From positions 583,501 to 647,500 of the forward strand of contig BSBK01006397.1 of assembly GCA_027943335.1 (NCBI GenBank): a stretch of DNA of 64,000 bases, in the 5' to 3' direction. Of the stretch, positions 32,591 to 46,555 are shown piece after piece; the first letter of the stretch is position 1; each line of letters starts with the position of its first letter. Position numbers and translations under genes: made by a program. The notes under the pieces are model-generated. The model was not told where the DNA came from, searched no databases, and saw only the letters and a list, made by a program, of their open reading frames with translations. Origin of the DNA: Chamaecyparis obtusa. Lineage: Eukaryota; Streptophyta; Pinopsida; Cupressales; Cupressaceae.

Positions 32591-34560
32591 TTGAATGCGA
32601 GTATCTTTTAGAACCCCAATGACTTTAACTTTTGTCTTATCTAACTGAATTACTACCATATTGGTTGGTTGATGGCTCATCCCTAGATTTTGGTAGATAG
32701 ACAAAGGCATGACATTACATGAAGTCCTAGAATCGATTAGACAATTGTGCAAGTTTTTTCCAAAAAATTTAAGACTTAGCATAAATGGGGGTACTTTGTC
32801 TCTGTCTTCAAAAATTGTTGGCATGGCTTCAATTGTATTGACATTAGATGTTGGATATCTTTCATTATTATTTGACATACCCTATTTAGAATGATCTAGT
32901 GATTTTAAAAGTGCTTCTCTTTGTGCAGGGTAGCTTTGTAACATGGCATTCATTTACATATTTTCCTTAACTCTTTTTAGCAATTATAAGGCACTATATT
33001 TTTCCGTAGACCAAGCTAGATTTCAGAACATAGTGGGAAAATTTTGTGGTGGCCAAGCAACAACATTCAGACCCTTAGGAGGCAATGGATTTTTGCTAGC
33101 TCGCAAATCTAGAGGTTTTGGTTGCAATCTGGGGGATGCCATCAGTCAATGGTTGCATCCTACTTCTCAAATTATAGTTGTTTTGATTGTTTTTTTGAAA
33201 TGCATGGATTTCTAAATATTCTATTTGATTTTGTTTTTGAAAAGGGAATAAAAACTCCTCATTTGATGTGTTATTGCTAGAACCCTCTCCTCTTTATGGT
33301 TCATAAGAATTGAACACCATAGTATTGAGTTGTATTAGAGGTTCATCAAAGCCTTGATCTTTCTAGTTGTATACATCATTTCAATATCCATTATTGGCTC
33401 AGCCTGTACCTACAATCCCTATAAATTTAACATCAAAAGAGTCGTAAGAATTAGTATTTTTAGTAGGTATACTCCCATTATTGGGTTGTGTGTTCCAAGT
33501 TCTATTGTTTTGTTGTTTTCCAAATTGTTTATCTTACATATTGTTACCATAGTTATTTTTGTAATTGTTGTAACTATAGTTCTGATTTTGCAAATAAGGA
33601 TTTGGAATAGCAGCTAGTCGTTGATAATTTTCTTGGTTTTGAGATGGATTTAACTTCATTCTTATGAGCTTCTTGGTTAATTGGGACAATGTCCTTTTAA
33701 CCGTATCTAACTTAGAAACTAGATATTTTTCAAGATCACTTGGGGTAATTTTATTTTTCTCACAAAGTGATACTTTTAATGAATCGTATCCAAGGTATGT
33801 GATGGTGGGCGGTGGAGAAACAAGTTGTGGGGTAGCGACTGGTGTGAGCAGCAGAGTATGATTAGTCAATGCATGGTTGATAGCTTAAAAAGATTTGGGC
33901 ATGGAAATATTTCCTAATGATGGCATGGGGCCATAATTTCCACCAACTTGTGGGTTCATTTGTTGCATGAAGGTGATGACTTCATTGCACACCTTTTCTA
34001 GAGTATATATTTCTCCTGGAAGGATTATTTTCAAAAAGATGGACATCAAAGGGTCTAAGGCTCGTAGGTACACTTGTATAGAATCCCCAATAGGTAAGGT
34101 ATAAGGAGCCTTAATTTTTTTATGTGTCTTGTAGAAATGATGATTAAACATAGAAGTCAGTTCGTTGGGCTCCTTCCTTGTTGAGATAAATTGATGGTGC
34201 AGAGTAGAAAGATCAACATATAACTTGAATTGGTTGAGGAAATTTGTCTTGAATTCATTCCAACCAGTAATGGATCCTCATGGTAAGTTTAAGTACCAAT
34301 TATATGAAAATTCTCCTAGTGTGTAAGGAAACAAGCAAAAAAAACATATTGGTGTACAATCTCCTTGTGATTTCATATTTCTTGGAAGGCACGAATGTGT
34401 TATTTCATTGTCCTAGACTCTTCATAGATGAAACGTGGGAAAAAATTCTTAGGATTCTTAGGTAATTCATGGATTTAGCCTTGTAATTATAAAGGATAAC
34501 TTTGGGAATTCATTAAAAATTCCATTGGAGGTGGTGGAGTAGCAAAGGGTTGTGGTGGCA
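32591..34560 (-). pseudogene. Ty3/gypsy gag and protease relic
   Basis: On the minus strand, gag begins near 34560 with LPKNPKNFFPRFIYEESRT, passes through MFNHHFYKTHKKIKAPYTLP (34151) and a long coil with LEKYLVSKLDTVKRTLSQLT (33869-33660), an Asn/Tyr-rich tract, then a YNLRSRMQPL linker. The protease reads LHNCLIDSRTSCNVMPLSIYQNLGM (32770-32700); the active-site Gly of DSG is Arg. It continues across the copia insertion as VIGVLKDTRIQ, then the frame with DIHIVDIP at 25632-25560, typical of Ty3 protease ends. Numerous stops. Confidence 0.8.
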
Positions 34561-35079
34561 ACAACGAATGATGGAATAGAGACAGTTGATGAGGAAGATT
34601 CTTTCTTGGCTTTCCTTTGTCACTGTGAGATTTGGAAAAATGATTGAGCTAAAGGAATTATCCTCTATTTGGTGATGATATAAGGACTCATTCAAAACTC
34701 TCTAGAGAGAAAGATCCAATGTCTTTGGGCCTCTCTTTTGAGGGCCCTCTTTCTAGCACCACTTTTGTTGAGCGTTGATTTTACATGAGATAATGGCTAG
34801 GAATTTGGAGTGAAAATTCCCCTCATGAAAGAATGATGAAAGTCACTCCCAAGTTTCTTTTAGGCTGGGTCTCAACCATATGGATAGGTCAATCGAAAAT
34901 AAATGTGAAAATGTTCACAAGGAAACCATTTTTTGTTAGATTCTTGAAGAGGCAGAAAAAAAAATTTAACGAACAATCTTTTTTGTATTTTCTAAATTAA
35001 AATAAGTACGTAATTACAATTGTGCAATTGTAACAATAAGCATCATTAATAATCATGTACTTTGTGCTATCTTCATCCA

Positions 35080-35885
35080 ATTTTGTTTTTTTCACGAGTT
35101 ATGAATATACAATGAATGGTCATGCATCAGGTTGGCTTATAGCTCCCATTTTTACTAAACTGGGGTATTCTTTCCTGGCATAAAGTAGATAGATTATATA
35201 TGAATTCATGTAAAATTGAGGATTTTTCTTTACTGCAATCAACTTCTCATCAAGGTTATCACTTAGAATGGTGGCCCAGTCAAATCTATCCCTTCTTCCC
35301 TTAATCCTTTCAATCAATAAAATCATCAAAGGTTCAAGTTAGATAGATTGGGGAAGCCCATATAATCTTCTCATCATAGTTATTGTAGCTTGGATATCAT
35401 ATTTCAAATATCCCTTTCCCATATATAACTTGTCTAACTTATTATTGGGTAGGGCATGCATCAGGTTCTCCTTGTTGCTAGTTTTGTAAGCCATCTTAGT
35501 ATTATTGTTGAACCATTTCTGACCCTTGTCAATGGAGAATGCATAGAATTTATCAACCCCTTTGGGTAAGTGAAAGACATCTTCAATGTTTTCTAAGGTC
35601 GAGGAAAATATCTCCTATTTTATTATTTACTACCCTCTGATCAGGAACATAGTGTTGTGTGAGAGTTATGATAAAATCTAAAGATAACACTAACACCGGA
35701 TGTGTTACAACATTGACCAAGCTTGAAAACACTAAAGTAGTGTAGTCCATGAATCTTCCATTTGGTTTGGCACACATAGTGAGAAAATCATTCCAGTCCA
35801 TATTCCTTATGTCAGTATCTATGATCTCATCGTGCAAGTTCCCAATCTTTGAAGGAGCATGGTACCCTTTAAACAAGAACTTCAT
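35080..35885 (-). pseudogene. Open frame upstream of Ty3 gag, unknown
   Basis: The minus strand starts MKFLFKGYHAPSKIGNLHDE at 35885. It can be followed with one frame change near 35590 through HLPKGVDKFYAFSIDKG and IQATITMMRRLYGLPQS to IERIKGRRDRFDWATILSDN and YIIYLLYARKEYPSLVKMG near 35150. Few stops are present, fewer than in the adjacent gag. I do not recognise the family. It resembles a host-like or accessory protein carried by a retroelement, and may be the N-terminal counterpart of the protein relic at 7830-10218 (inference from style only). Confidence 0.5.
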
Positions 35886-36079
35886 GGCTGGTGAGGCTAT
35901 TTTTCAATCATTTTGCAAGAATATATGCAACTATTCAGTAAACACTTAACGAAAAAAACTTAAAAATAAGCAAGAGAATCCCAATGATCTCAAAGACTCA
36001 AACCTAGAAGTTGAAATCAGCCAACCAAGGATAACTCTATTTTAGGATTTTTGGAGGTGCACACACTAAAGAAATCAAC

Positions 36080-37582
36080 TGTTGGATTATAGAGAGGGGT
36101 GGTGAATCAATAATCCTTGATCCCAAAATACCTTAATAACTTTTCTCTAATTAACTCAGTAGTAACTCAGTAATACAGAGTTCACTATTTACCAAAAATA
36201 GTAAACAAACTATAACAAATAGTAAATCATTCACACAAATCATGCACAACATGTAACACCAATATTTAATGTGGAAACCCATCTTTGGGAAAAACCATAG
36301 TGGAAATTATCACCCACTAAGAAAGTATTGTTCTGAAGTACGCCAGGTTAAGAGCCGATCTGGTTAAAGATTACAATACACATTGTTAGGTGTGACCGGG
36401 TCAAGGGATTTACCTCAGATCTGTTAGGATCTTCACCCTATTATGAGTGGCCTTGTTAGATGGCTCTAAACAATCTTTAGAATGTCACCTTTTTCAAGGA
36501 TTTTACAATAAGACTATTAGGTCTACTACGTTAAGAGATTTCTCTGTTACAAATTCTAGTAAGCAACAGTAAATAAAATGACCTGTAGATTTGCAACTAT
36601 CTTTTCTCAATCATATACTTGTGCACTCTTCTTTTTTCACTTCAATTCTTTATTATCCACTAGCATCAACACTTCATCAAATCCTTCTTTTCCCACTCGG
36701 AATCTCTATGTTCCTTCTTCACTGCAATAGTCGGTAACCCTTCAACTATTCAGTTTGTCATCCATTTGTCCATACAAGATCATCCTTTATATAGACAACT
36801 TTTTCCTCTTAATCTCATCTATTACAATTTTCTTTAATCAATCTTGACCATTCAATTCATTATACCTCGAATCTAAATCTCAGTAACACATTTTCTTTTC
36901 ACCTAGGAACTTGAAATTTTCTCAAAACTTGTTCCATCTCTTTTTTCACTGAGATCTTATTGTAGATCTTCACCTTTAATTTTCTTCATCGTATATCTCT
37001 TGTAAATAACTCTCCTTGTCATCATGACCATCTAGATAATCATAGCTACTCATTAAGTGTCAATTCAATCCTTATTTAATATATGTTCCTTGCTCAGTGT
37101 TCTTCATTTTAATTTTAGTTAACTTCATTCTATGCCTTGAGTTCCTTTTACTTTACCGAGTGACATTTCTTTATACCTTTACCTTGCCGAGTGACTTATC
37201 CTACTTGGTAACCAAAACAATTTAACTTACCGAATTGTCAAATCTGCATCACCATGATTTACCAACTTAACATAATCATATGTTAGGTAGAAAACAATTG
37301 TATCAACATAATCTAATCATTTAATGATCTATATCAGTTTCCCAATTAAGTTCTTCAACTTCTCAACTTATCATTTCTTCTTCTCCTTAACTCATTCATC
37401 TTATATCTTTATTGAATGATATGGAAACATAATATAAACCATAAATAAATTTCTTGACATCATGACAAGACAATAACTGATCTAACCTTTCTACTATTAT
37501 GTATTCCTATGATCTTGGTCGATCTTCATCATCGGCTCCATCAGATAATTAATATTCAACATTACTATCAGTTATAGTAACA
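36080..37582 (-). repeat. 3' LTR
   Basis: Plus-strand start TGTTGGATTATAGAGAGGGG, end TTATAGTAACA. A purine tract on the minus strand (GCCAAAGAGGGATAC, just above 37582) precedes it in element sense. Confidence 0.92.
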
Positions 37583-38036
37583 GTATCCCTCTTTGGCATT
37601 GATGGAAACACTAGCAAATTTAGTGTTCAATTGATGATGGTATCCTTCACTCTCATTCATGTTTTGTACTCCATCTAAGTTCTAACTTCCTCTTTTATGT
37701 TCTTGATCTTCCATCTGTAATCTATATCTTCCTGTCAGTAGTAATTTTCCTCTTTGACAACAATTTCCATTCTGATTCCATCAGCTCGATTCATCAGTAC
37801 ATAATATCATGCATCTCCCTCATGATAATCTTGTCATCAATTACTATTATCACTCTTTCAATAAACTTCTCCTTCTTACATAAATTGACTTATTCATCTC
37901 CCTCTTTGACAACAATGCCAAAGAAACATAAACTTCCTTCACAACTTCAGGTTTCACCTAAAGAGTGAACACTAGCATCAACTCACAAGATAGATATTCT
38001 ATTGGGTCCTTGAATTGATGCAGAATGCATCTTTCC

Positions 38037-39425
38037 TTAATGAACATTGGATAGGGGAAGAACAACTAACTTACCTCGGAGATACTCAAAATCATCCTTC
38101 GGTACTGGTTTTGTAAATATATCAGCTATATGTTCTTTAGAATTCACATACGCCAATATTGCATGCTTATCTTGTACTTTCTCTCTCAAGTAGTGATACT
38201 TAATAGATATATGCTTTATCTTTGAATGCATCATAGGATTATTTAATATGTTAATAGTAGTGGTATTATCACAATAAATTGTAATAGGATCAGTAATCTC
38301 TTCATGCATTCCTTCTAGTAGTTGTTTGATCTAGACAATGTTAGAACAATGCATAGCTGCAGCAACATACTCAGCTTCGGTAGTAGATTATGAAATAGAG
38401 CTTTGTTTCTTGCTTAACCATGTCACTAGCCTTTCTCCTAAAAAAAAATCTCTACCACTAGTGCTTTTTCTATCATCAATATGTCATGCCCAATCAGCAT
38501 CAGTATATACATTGCGATCAAAATCTCCTCATCTTTTGTATAATAGATTGAAATCTTTAGTCCCTTTTAGATATCTAAATATTATTTTTACTACAAACAA
38601 ATGTGTCTCCTTTCAGTTTCTAGAAAACCTTGCAACAATACCAATTTAATGTGCAATATCAGGTCTAGTGTGTACAATATATTGTAGTTTACCAATCATG
38701 GATCGGTAAAGTGTCTCATTCACTTCCTTAGTATCATCTTCCTTAGATAATTTATAACTATTAGCCATCAATATTCCAATTAGTTTTGAGTCTTCCATAT
38801 TGAATGTTTTCAGGATCTCCTTGATATATTTTGATTGAGTTATGTAGATCTCATCCTTTACTTGTTGAATTTGAAGTCCAATAAAGAATTTAATCTCTCC
38901 TATCATAGATTCCTTTCTCATTTCCTTAGAAAATGACTTAGACATTATCTCATTACCACTAAATATAATGTCATCAACAAATATCTCAACAATCATAATT
39001 TCATCAAACTTATCACATTTCAATTATAAATTGTTCTTATCACTAGTCCTTTCAAATCCAATCTTAACTAAGTAAGAGTGCAGTCTTTCATACCATGCTT
39101 GGGGTGCTTGTTTCAATCCATATAAAGCTTTATGCATTTTTCATACCATATCCTTATTGATTTTGTCAACAAATCCATCAAGTTGTTCAATGTAAACCTC
39201 TTCTTCAAGAATTCCATTCATAAATGCAGACTTAACATCCACTTGATAAACTTTGAATCCTTTGTAAGCAGCATATGTAAGCAATATTCTTACACCTAAT
39301 CTAGCAAGAGGTACAAAAATTTCACCATAATCAATACCTTCTTCTTGTGCATACCCTTTGCAGACTAATCTTTCTTTGTTTCTAATCACATCTCCTTTCT
39401 CATTGATTTTATTTCTAAAATCCAT
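38037..39425 (-). pseudogene. Copia reverse transcriptase and RNase H
   Basis: The minus strand reads KINEKGDVIRNKERLVCKGYA, DYGEIFVPLARL, YQVDVKSAFMNGILEEEVYIEQ, then the active site EIFVDDIIFSGNEIMS (about 38970), FFIGLQIQQ, YITQSKYIKEIL and YIVHTRPDIAH. RNase H ends with ITIYCDNTTTINILNNPMM, KHISIKYHYLREKV and HIADIFTKPVPKDDFEYLRG, finishing at 38037. Stops and a short frame change separate the three open pieces (39141, 38646 and 38340). Confidence 0.92.
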
Positions 39426-39435
39426 TTTGTTCTAG

Positions 39436-41160
39436 TCACATTCTTGTCCTTGGGTCTTGGTACCAATGACCAAGTGTTGTTCTTTTCAATTTGATCATTT
39501 CTTCTTTCATAGCATTCATCCAATCTTTATTCTCTAGTGCATGCTTCACTAATCTTTGCTCAAATTCAGAAATCAAACATGTGTTATCTTTTAACTTACT
39601 TCTTGTCATGACTCCTACATTCTTGTCTCCAGTGATTCTTCTCAGTGAATGGTGTCTTCTCACATGTTTTTCTAATATAGGCTTGGTACATTGTTCATCA
39701 GTATTTTCATCTCTCAGTGCAGGATCATCTTGTTCATCAATTTCTTCTTTTTTATACTTGTTTGTGTCAACTAAATTACCTTCATGGACATAAACAAATC
39801 TTTTGTAATCCTCGGGTTCCTTTTTGTTGTCCTCTTCATTCCTTTCTGCAAATTCATCACCTCTTACATTTGCACTTTCAATAATTTTGTTAGTATCCTT
39901 TATCAAACATTTATATTCTTTGCTCTTTGATGAGTAACCAATAAATATTCCTTTATCTCCTTTACATTCAAATTGTCCATTTCTAGCATCTTTCAGTTAT
40001 AACACCTACTTCCCAAAAAATTGAAATAACTTACATTCAATTTGTGGCCAAAACAAATTTCATAGGGTGTCTTGTTGGTTCCTTTCTTCAACTGTACTTG
40101 GTTGAGAGTATAAATTGCAGTACTTGTGGCTTCTCTCCAGAATATTTGTGCAATATTTTTGTTAATCAACAAAATTCTAGTAGAGTCAATAATGGATCTA
40201 TTCATTCTCTAGGCTATCCCATTTTGTTGTGGAGTCCTCAGTGCAAATACTTGTCTTTTAATTACATGCTCATTGCAGAAGATAGTAAATTCATCAGAGA
40301 TAAATTCACCTCCTCTATCAGATCTCAGAAACTTCAATTATTTTCATGTTTCATTCTCAACTCTTTCTTTATACCACTTAAACATTTGGAATGCATCAGA
40401 TTTTTCTTTTAGAAACATAATAGACATCATTCTTGAATAATCATCAACAAACAAAATAAAGTATCTATCTCCATAATATCTTTGAACTCTCAGAGGACCA
40501 CAAAGGTCGATATAAACCAATTTAAAAATACCATTGGTAGAGATATTTTCTTGAAAAAATAGACTTAGTCATCTTACCAATTTGACATTCCTTGCACATC
40601 ACTTTATCAAATTTTCATAACTTCGGTAGTCCTCTAAATCTACTTTTCTTACTTACTTTGATCAAGTTATCAAAATTCACATGACACAATCTCTTATGTC
40701 ATAGCCATACATCTTTATTTTTAACAAACAAGAAACTCTTTGCATCAATATCAAGATAAAATAAATTACCTCTTGATTGTCCACCAGTTCCAATTAGATC
40801 TTCAGCATCACCATAGATCTTAACCTTCCTGTTCTAAAATTCTAGTCAGTGGCCAGTATTGTTCAGTTGTGAATCACTCAACAAATTGTAGTTTAGTCCT
40901 TTAACCTAATATCCATCATTATATTTCATCTTCTCATTTAATACAATGGATCCCTTACCTTTTACAAGACATGGAGCATCATTGCCAAATATGACAAATC
41001 CTCCATCATACTCTTGTAGGTTATCAAACTTGTCAATATCACCAATCATATGATGTGAACAACTACTATCAATAATCCATGGGTCTGGTTTACTTACATG
41101 ACAAACAAGTTCTTTTTCATGTTCATACTTTTCCTCATCTGATTCTTCCTTTACAACAAC
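39436..41160 (-). pseudogene. Copia protease and integrase
   Basis: The protease reads WIIDSSCSHHMIGD near 41085-41045, with the Gly of DSG changed to Ser. Pre-integrase HKRLCHVNFDNLIKVSKK and CKECQIGKMTKS follow near 40700-40560. The integrase C-terminal part reads MNRSIIDSTRILLINKNIAQIFWREA and YTLNQVQLKKGTNKTPYEICFG (40205-40070). An acidic linker (39906-39436) leads into RT. The core is split by several stops. Confidence 0.85.
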
Positions 41161-42170
41161 ATAGACAACTTCATATCCTTCCTCGGTATCATCAGATTAA
41201 TCATCAATTACACCTTCCTCAGCTAGGTAGCAAGACTTCATACCTCTGTCCTTAAAGTCTCTGAATCTTTGGTGTCAGTTGTGTCTTTTTTCATTCTTAT
41301 AATTCTTGTCATTCTCAGGACATCTAGATGCAATATGTCCAGTCTTATTACAATTGAAACATTTCAATGGTAACTTGCCTCTCTACTTTCATTTGCCTCT
41401 AGGTAGTCGATTTGCCAACAGTCCATCCAATTATTCATTCTCTTTTTCTTCATTTAGAATATTGTCATACTCACTTCCATATGAATTACTATGACTTTCT
41501 CTTTCTCTTCTTGATGGTCCAATGCTTACAGATGACTTGAAGGCAGTTTCAATGGTCAGCAGACTATTATCATAATTGTTAAGCTCAAATGCAGTCAACT
41601 TACCAATTAGGGCTTCAAGAGTAACAACATTATTCGATATAGATATTAATTCTTGAATTGTAAATACTCTAATAACATACTTAGAAGAATGAGTTCTCAA
41701 GATTTTACTTACCACTTCTTCATTGATCAAGGTTCCACCAGCACCTCTTATGGCACTCACAACCTCCTTGATTTTGTTGCTAGATTGTGTGATTTTCTCT
41801 TCATATTTCATTCTCATTTCATCATACTTTCCTCTCAAACTATCAACCTTATATTTTTGTACATGTTGATCTCCTCCATAGATAAGTGTAAACTTGTCCC
41901 ACATTTCTTTTGAATTGACACAATCCTTTACATCATTAAATTCAGCATCCAAAAGGGAAGAAGCAATCTCTATCATAACTGAGTTGTGTTCTTTCTTTTC
42001 TCTCATCTAATCAATTGTCAAAGGTCTGGTATGTGGTGGAGTGTAATCATTATCCAATAGATTCAATGCAAATTATCCAATCCCAAATAGATATGATCTC
42101 ATTCTACTTTTCCATGCAGAGAAACTTTCCATGTTCAACTTAGGTACTTCTCTCCCATACATCTTCAGAT
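41160..42170 (-). pseudogene. Copia gag
   Basis: The minus strand starts near MESFSAWKSRMRSYLFGIG (42132), then MREKKEHNSVMIEIASSLL, FNDVKDCVNSKEMWDKFTLIYG, a helical region and FTIQELISISN. A CFNCNKTGHIASRC zinc knuckle lies at 41360-41320. The knuckle keeps all four ligands. TAG stops occur at FGIG*, PLTID* and after EKENE. Confidence 0.88.
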
Positions 42171-42208
42171 CTTTTACTCAAGTCTTTTAAACTTATCTCT
42201 TTAGAGTA

Positions 42209-42224
42209 CTTATCTCGGATACCA
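42209..42224 (-). promoter_or_regulatory. Primer-binding site
   Basis: The minus strand reads TGGTATCCGAGATAAG two bases from the LTR, a mutated initiator-Met tRNA complement. Confidence 0.75.
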
Positions 42225-42226
42225 AT

Positions 42227-43732
42227 TGTTGGATTATAGAGAGGGGAGGGTGAATAAATAATCCCTGATCCCAAAATACCTTAATAACTTTTCTCTAATT
42301 AATTGGGTAGCAGCTCGATAATACATAATTCACTATTTACTGAAAATGGTAAACAAACTATAACAATCAGTAAATTATTCACTCAAATCATTCACAACAT
42401 GTAAGACTAATATTTAATGTGGAAACCTAGCTTTGGGAGAAAAACACGATGGGAATTATCACCCACTAACAAAATACTCTTCTAAAGTACACCGAGTTAA
42501 GAGCCAATCTGGTCAAAGATTACAAGACACACTATTAGGTGTGACCCGATCAAGGGATTCACCTCAAATATGTTATGATATTCACCCTGTTATGAGTGGC
42601 CTTGTTAGAGGGCTTTAAACACTCTTTATAATGTCACCTTTTTCAAGGATTTTACAATAAGACTATTAGGTCTACTATGTTAAGATATTTCTCTGTTACA
42701 AATTCTAGTAAGCAACAGTAAATAAAATGACCTATAGATTTACAACTATCTTTTCTCAATCAGATCCTTGCGCGCTCTTCTATTTTCACTTCAATTTTTT
42801 ATTATCCACTGGCATCAACACTTCATCAAATCTTTCTTTTCCCACTTGGAATCTCTCTGTTACTTCTTCACTACAATAGTCGGTAGCCCTTCAACTATTC
42901 ATTTTTCCACCCATTTGTCCATACAAGATCATCCTTTATATAAACATTTTTTTCCTCTTAATCTCATCTATTACATTTTTCTCCGATCAATATCGATCGT
43001 TCAATTCATTATACCTTGAATTTGAATCTCAGTAACACATTTTCTTTTCACGTAGGAACTTGAACTTTTTCTCAAAACTTGTTCCATCTCATTTTTTCCT
43101 TAGATCTTGTGATAGATCTTCACCTTGAATTTTCCTTTTGTAGATCTCTTGTAACTAACTTTCCGCATCATCATGATCATCCAGCTCATCATAGCTAATC
43201 ATTAAATGTTGATTCAATCCTTATTTAATATTTGTTCCTTTCTCGGTATTCTTCATTTGAATTTTGGTTAACTTCACTCGGTGCCTTGAGTTCCTTTTAC
43301 TTTACCGAGTGACATTTATTTTTACCTTTACCTTACCAAGTGACTTATCCTGCTTGGTAGCCAAAACAACTTAACTTACCGAATTGTCAAATCTTCATCA
43401 CCATGCTTTACCAACTTAACATAATCATATGTTAGGTAGAAAACAATTATATCAACATAATCTAATCATTAACTGATTTGTATCAGTTGCCCAATTAATT
43501 TCTTCAACTTCTAAACTTCTCATTTCTTCTTCTCCTTAACTCATTCATCTTATATCATTACCAAATGATATGGAAACATAATATAAACCATAAATCAATT
43601 GCTTGACATCAATGACAAGACAACAAATGATCTAACATTTTTACTATCACATATTCCTTTGATCTTGGTCAGTCTTCATGATCAGCTCCATCAGATAATC
43701 AATCTTCAACATTACTATCAATTATAGTAACA
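42227..43732 (-). repeat. 5' LTR
   Basis: Direct copy of 36080-37582 with the same TGTTGGATTATAGAGAGGGG start and TATAGTAACA end. Confidence 0.92.
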
Positions 43733-43737
43733 TCAAC

Positions 43738-46555
43738 GGCCTCCAAAGAGCTGAAAGGGCAAAAAATGAGGGTTTAACTACAAGATTTTGGTGTTTCACT
43801 ATGAGAAACAAGTGAAATAATGTTAGAGAATGAAAATGTGAAAAAAAAAAAAGGCAATTGGTAGATAAAAAAGGGAATTTCAGATTTTTTGGATGTGTAT
43901 GGGTTTATCAAATGCCGAAAGACCATAAAAAATGAACTGAGTGGAAGCCTTCCTATCTTCAGTGTTGCAGAGCTTCGGAGTTTCAGATTTTTGCAGTTGG
44001 GTGAGATTATTAGAGGCGAAAAGACCAAAAATATGAAGATGACTTGGGCATTGGAAAACTTATTAGTGTTGTAGAGCTTCAGAGGTTTTGTGATTTTTTG
44101 GAGGCCAAACCTCTAAAAGTGTGAAAGGAACTTTGTCTTTTCTAAGACTTGTCAGTATTGTGAAGTTTTGGGGATGTCTTTAGTTGTCAAAATCTGAAAA
44201 TTTGAAAGTGGGAAAAGAAGTTGTCTGGTTGAAAACTTGTTGGAGGCAGATTGCTTGAAAGGTCCTTCGAACCTTCAGGAGCCAAAAAGACAAGACTAAG
44301 ACAAACAAGACTAAAAAAAACAAAAACCCTAAACTAATGACTCTCAAAATTGGAAAAGACCGTAACTACAATGACGCCAATAATAATTCAAACAAACAAA
44401 AAAACCATGAAACCCAAAACTAACCCTAGAACCAGAAAAGAAGGAAAAATAAGGAAAGAAAAACAAAGGGGGAAAAATAGCAAACCCCTCACCTCAAAAC
44501 AAGAGCACTGGAAAGATCTTCACAAAGAAGCTAAGAGTGATATGTTGAGTATGTAATCTCGGCCAATACAGAGGAGAAAAATAATTATATCTACAAGCTC
44601 GAACAATCTCCCTAGGAAAGCACCTAAGTAAACGCTCAAAAACATGAAGTCGTGGAATGAAGAAAAGAACCCTTTTGATCTCTTTTATAAACCCTCAGTA
44701 GAGTGATGTCATCATTTGGTTTTTCACTTTTAGACATTGAAAGTGTGAAGAACATGAGTTATGTGTCTTTGGTGTTTCAGTCATTGAAAGTCTAAAATGA
44801 CTTTCCTCTATTTCCTTTTAAGTGTGGGGTTCTCAGACTTTCTAACTTTTAGACATCTGGGGCTTCAAGGAAGCTCGAAACTCCAAAAGTGCAAAAAGAC
44901 TTGAAACTTTCTCCAAACAAGAGATTTTCCCTAAAACCTCTAAAGAAGGGGACCAAACCAAAAAACCTAAAGACCTAGAAAGGAAAAACAAGCAAAAAAC
45001 AAGAGGGGCCCAAGTGGCCAAACTAGGGTGTGTCTTGTGGAACCACAACAATTATTTTAAAATCTATGTATCTATGGAGAGACCTTTTAACACCTCTATG
45101 ACTACAAGATGATCCATTTTTTTTCAGGTCACTTTGGTCTTTGTATATCTCCTATAATATGATCCTCTACAATTATATTCCTTCATATTTGGAACTCCTC
45201 ATACTACTAGCTTATTCAAGTAACCATTTAGACCTTAAGAAAGACTTTATGAATGCAAAAAGACTTCTCTAGGGAGGTATTTGTCTTTTCTTTCTCAGCC
45301 ACTAGCTTCAAATTTTCAAACTACAAATGACAACAACAAGTTTGCAACTCTTGGAAATCCTATAATGACATATCCTGCAAAAGATTTTAAAACCTATTGA
45401 GTTCTGGTTGAATCATAATTAGATGGATATTCAAATATCTAAACAATTGGGTCAATCTTCACATTTCTCTAAATGATAAGAAAGCACCAACAAATGCGGC
45501 CTCAAGTGTCATTCTTCCTGGAAATTAGAAGACTTCAATTTTGCATTCAAAAGCTATAGTTAAATTCCATTGACCGCAATCCCTTGGAAATTCTTTGCTT
45601 ACATGGTGCCACATGTCACCATAAGGGTAGTTTAGCTTCCCATGGACCACAATTAAGGGTCACAACTATACAATGTGCTAGTCCGCTATCAATCTCCACA
45701 TTCATGTTTAGTCCTTGCAGGAACATAGGGCTTCATATCCTTCATTGTAATAGACCCCTTGCACTTCCACAACTTGCTTTCTTGGCTTTATATGTTGACC
45801 ATGGGAATGTGGGGCTATCACCCTTTCCTCCTTTTTTTATTTAAGAACCTCTTGTTTCCATGGTCTACTTCACTCCTTTTAAAAATACTATATAGAAAAG
45901 TGGGGCCCATGCCACACCTTTGATTTGAACATCATCCCATGTTGCACCATCTTGGTCCATGCCACCTTGCTTCAAATTACTTTGGGTATGGTAGAAATGA
46001 GGGTTTTATTACCTTTGTGCTTTGGAAGACTCATCTTACTAGCACCCCGCCATTCCACACATGATACGGCTTTCTTTGTACAACCATAGAAAAAAATTGA
46101 GGCTCTTCTTTCTTTATTTATCTGACCTATTTCAACACACCCTACTATTTTACTGCTTGATCTTAACATTTTGACATATCTTAGTGGAAACTTGGGGGGA
46201 AGAGCATACTATAATAGGGGTGTAATCCCTCTTATCTATAACCCTCTTTAAAACATCGCTAAAGACCTAGTGAAAATGCGGGGTATGTTGAATTACCAAG
46301 AGAAAGACAACATATTTGCATACCTAGCATAACTGGAATTTTTTAATGAAGGGGTTAATATAAAGACCTAAAATTAAAATTCTCTACCTCTTATAATTTC
46401 CTTAATAAATCTAATTCCTACCTTTGACACATCCCTCCTCTTGGTACATTTTGCACTTTCTCATCAGGTGTGGCTTTAAATTATTAGTCCTAACACCCTT
46501 AAGGGTTCCAATTGTAATTCCACCACTCATAGAGAAAGGGTCACCATTTAATATA
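43738..46555. other. No gene recognised
   Basis: No coding region is supported. At about 43940-44200 there are three or four diverged ~85-bp units around GTTGTAGAGCTTCAGAG. 44280-44500 is A-rich. The remainder is unclassified AT-rich sequence, probably eroded repeats. Confidence 0.5.

Larger units (their letters stand above)
36080..43732 (-). mobile_element. Complete copia element, minus strand
   Basis: LTRs lie at 36080-37582 and 42227-43732 (~1.5 kb), with TCAAC at 36075-36079 and 43733-43737. The internal minus strand shows gag, protease, integrase, RT and RNase H in copia order. LTRs differ at roughly one in ten positions over the first 165 bases by eye, so this is an old insertion. Several stops make it defective. 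Confidence 0.95.

Noticed and set aside
43774..45051. Several 60-85 aa frames as genes
   Set aside because: No motifs, no start context, and overlapping frames on both strands of A-rich sequence.
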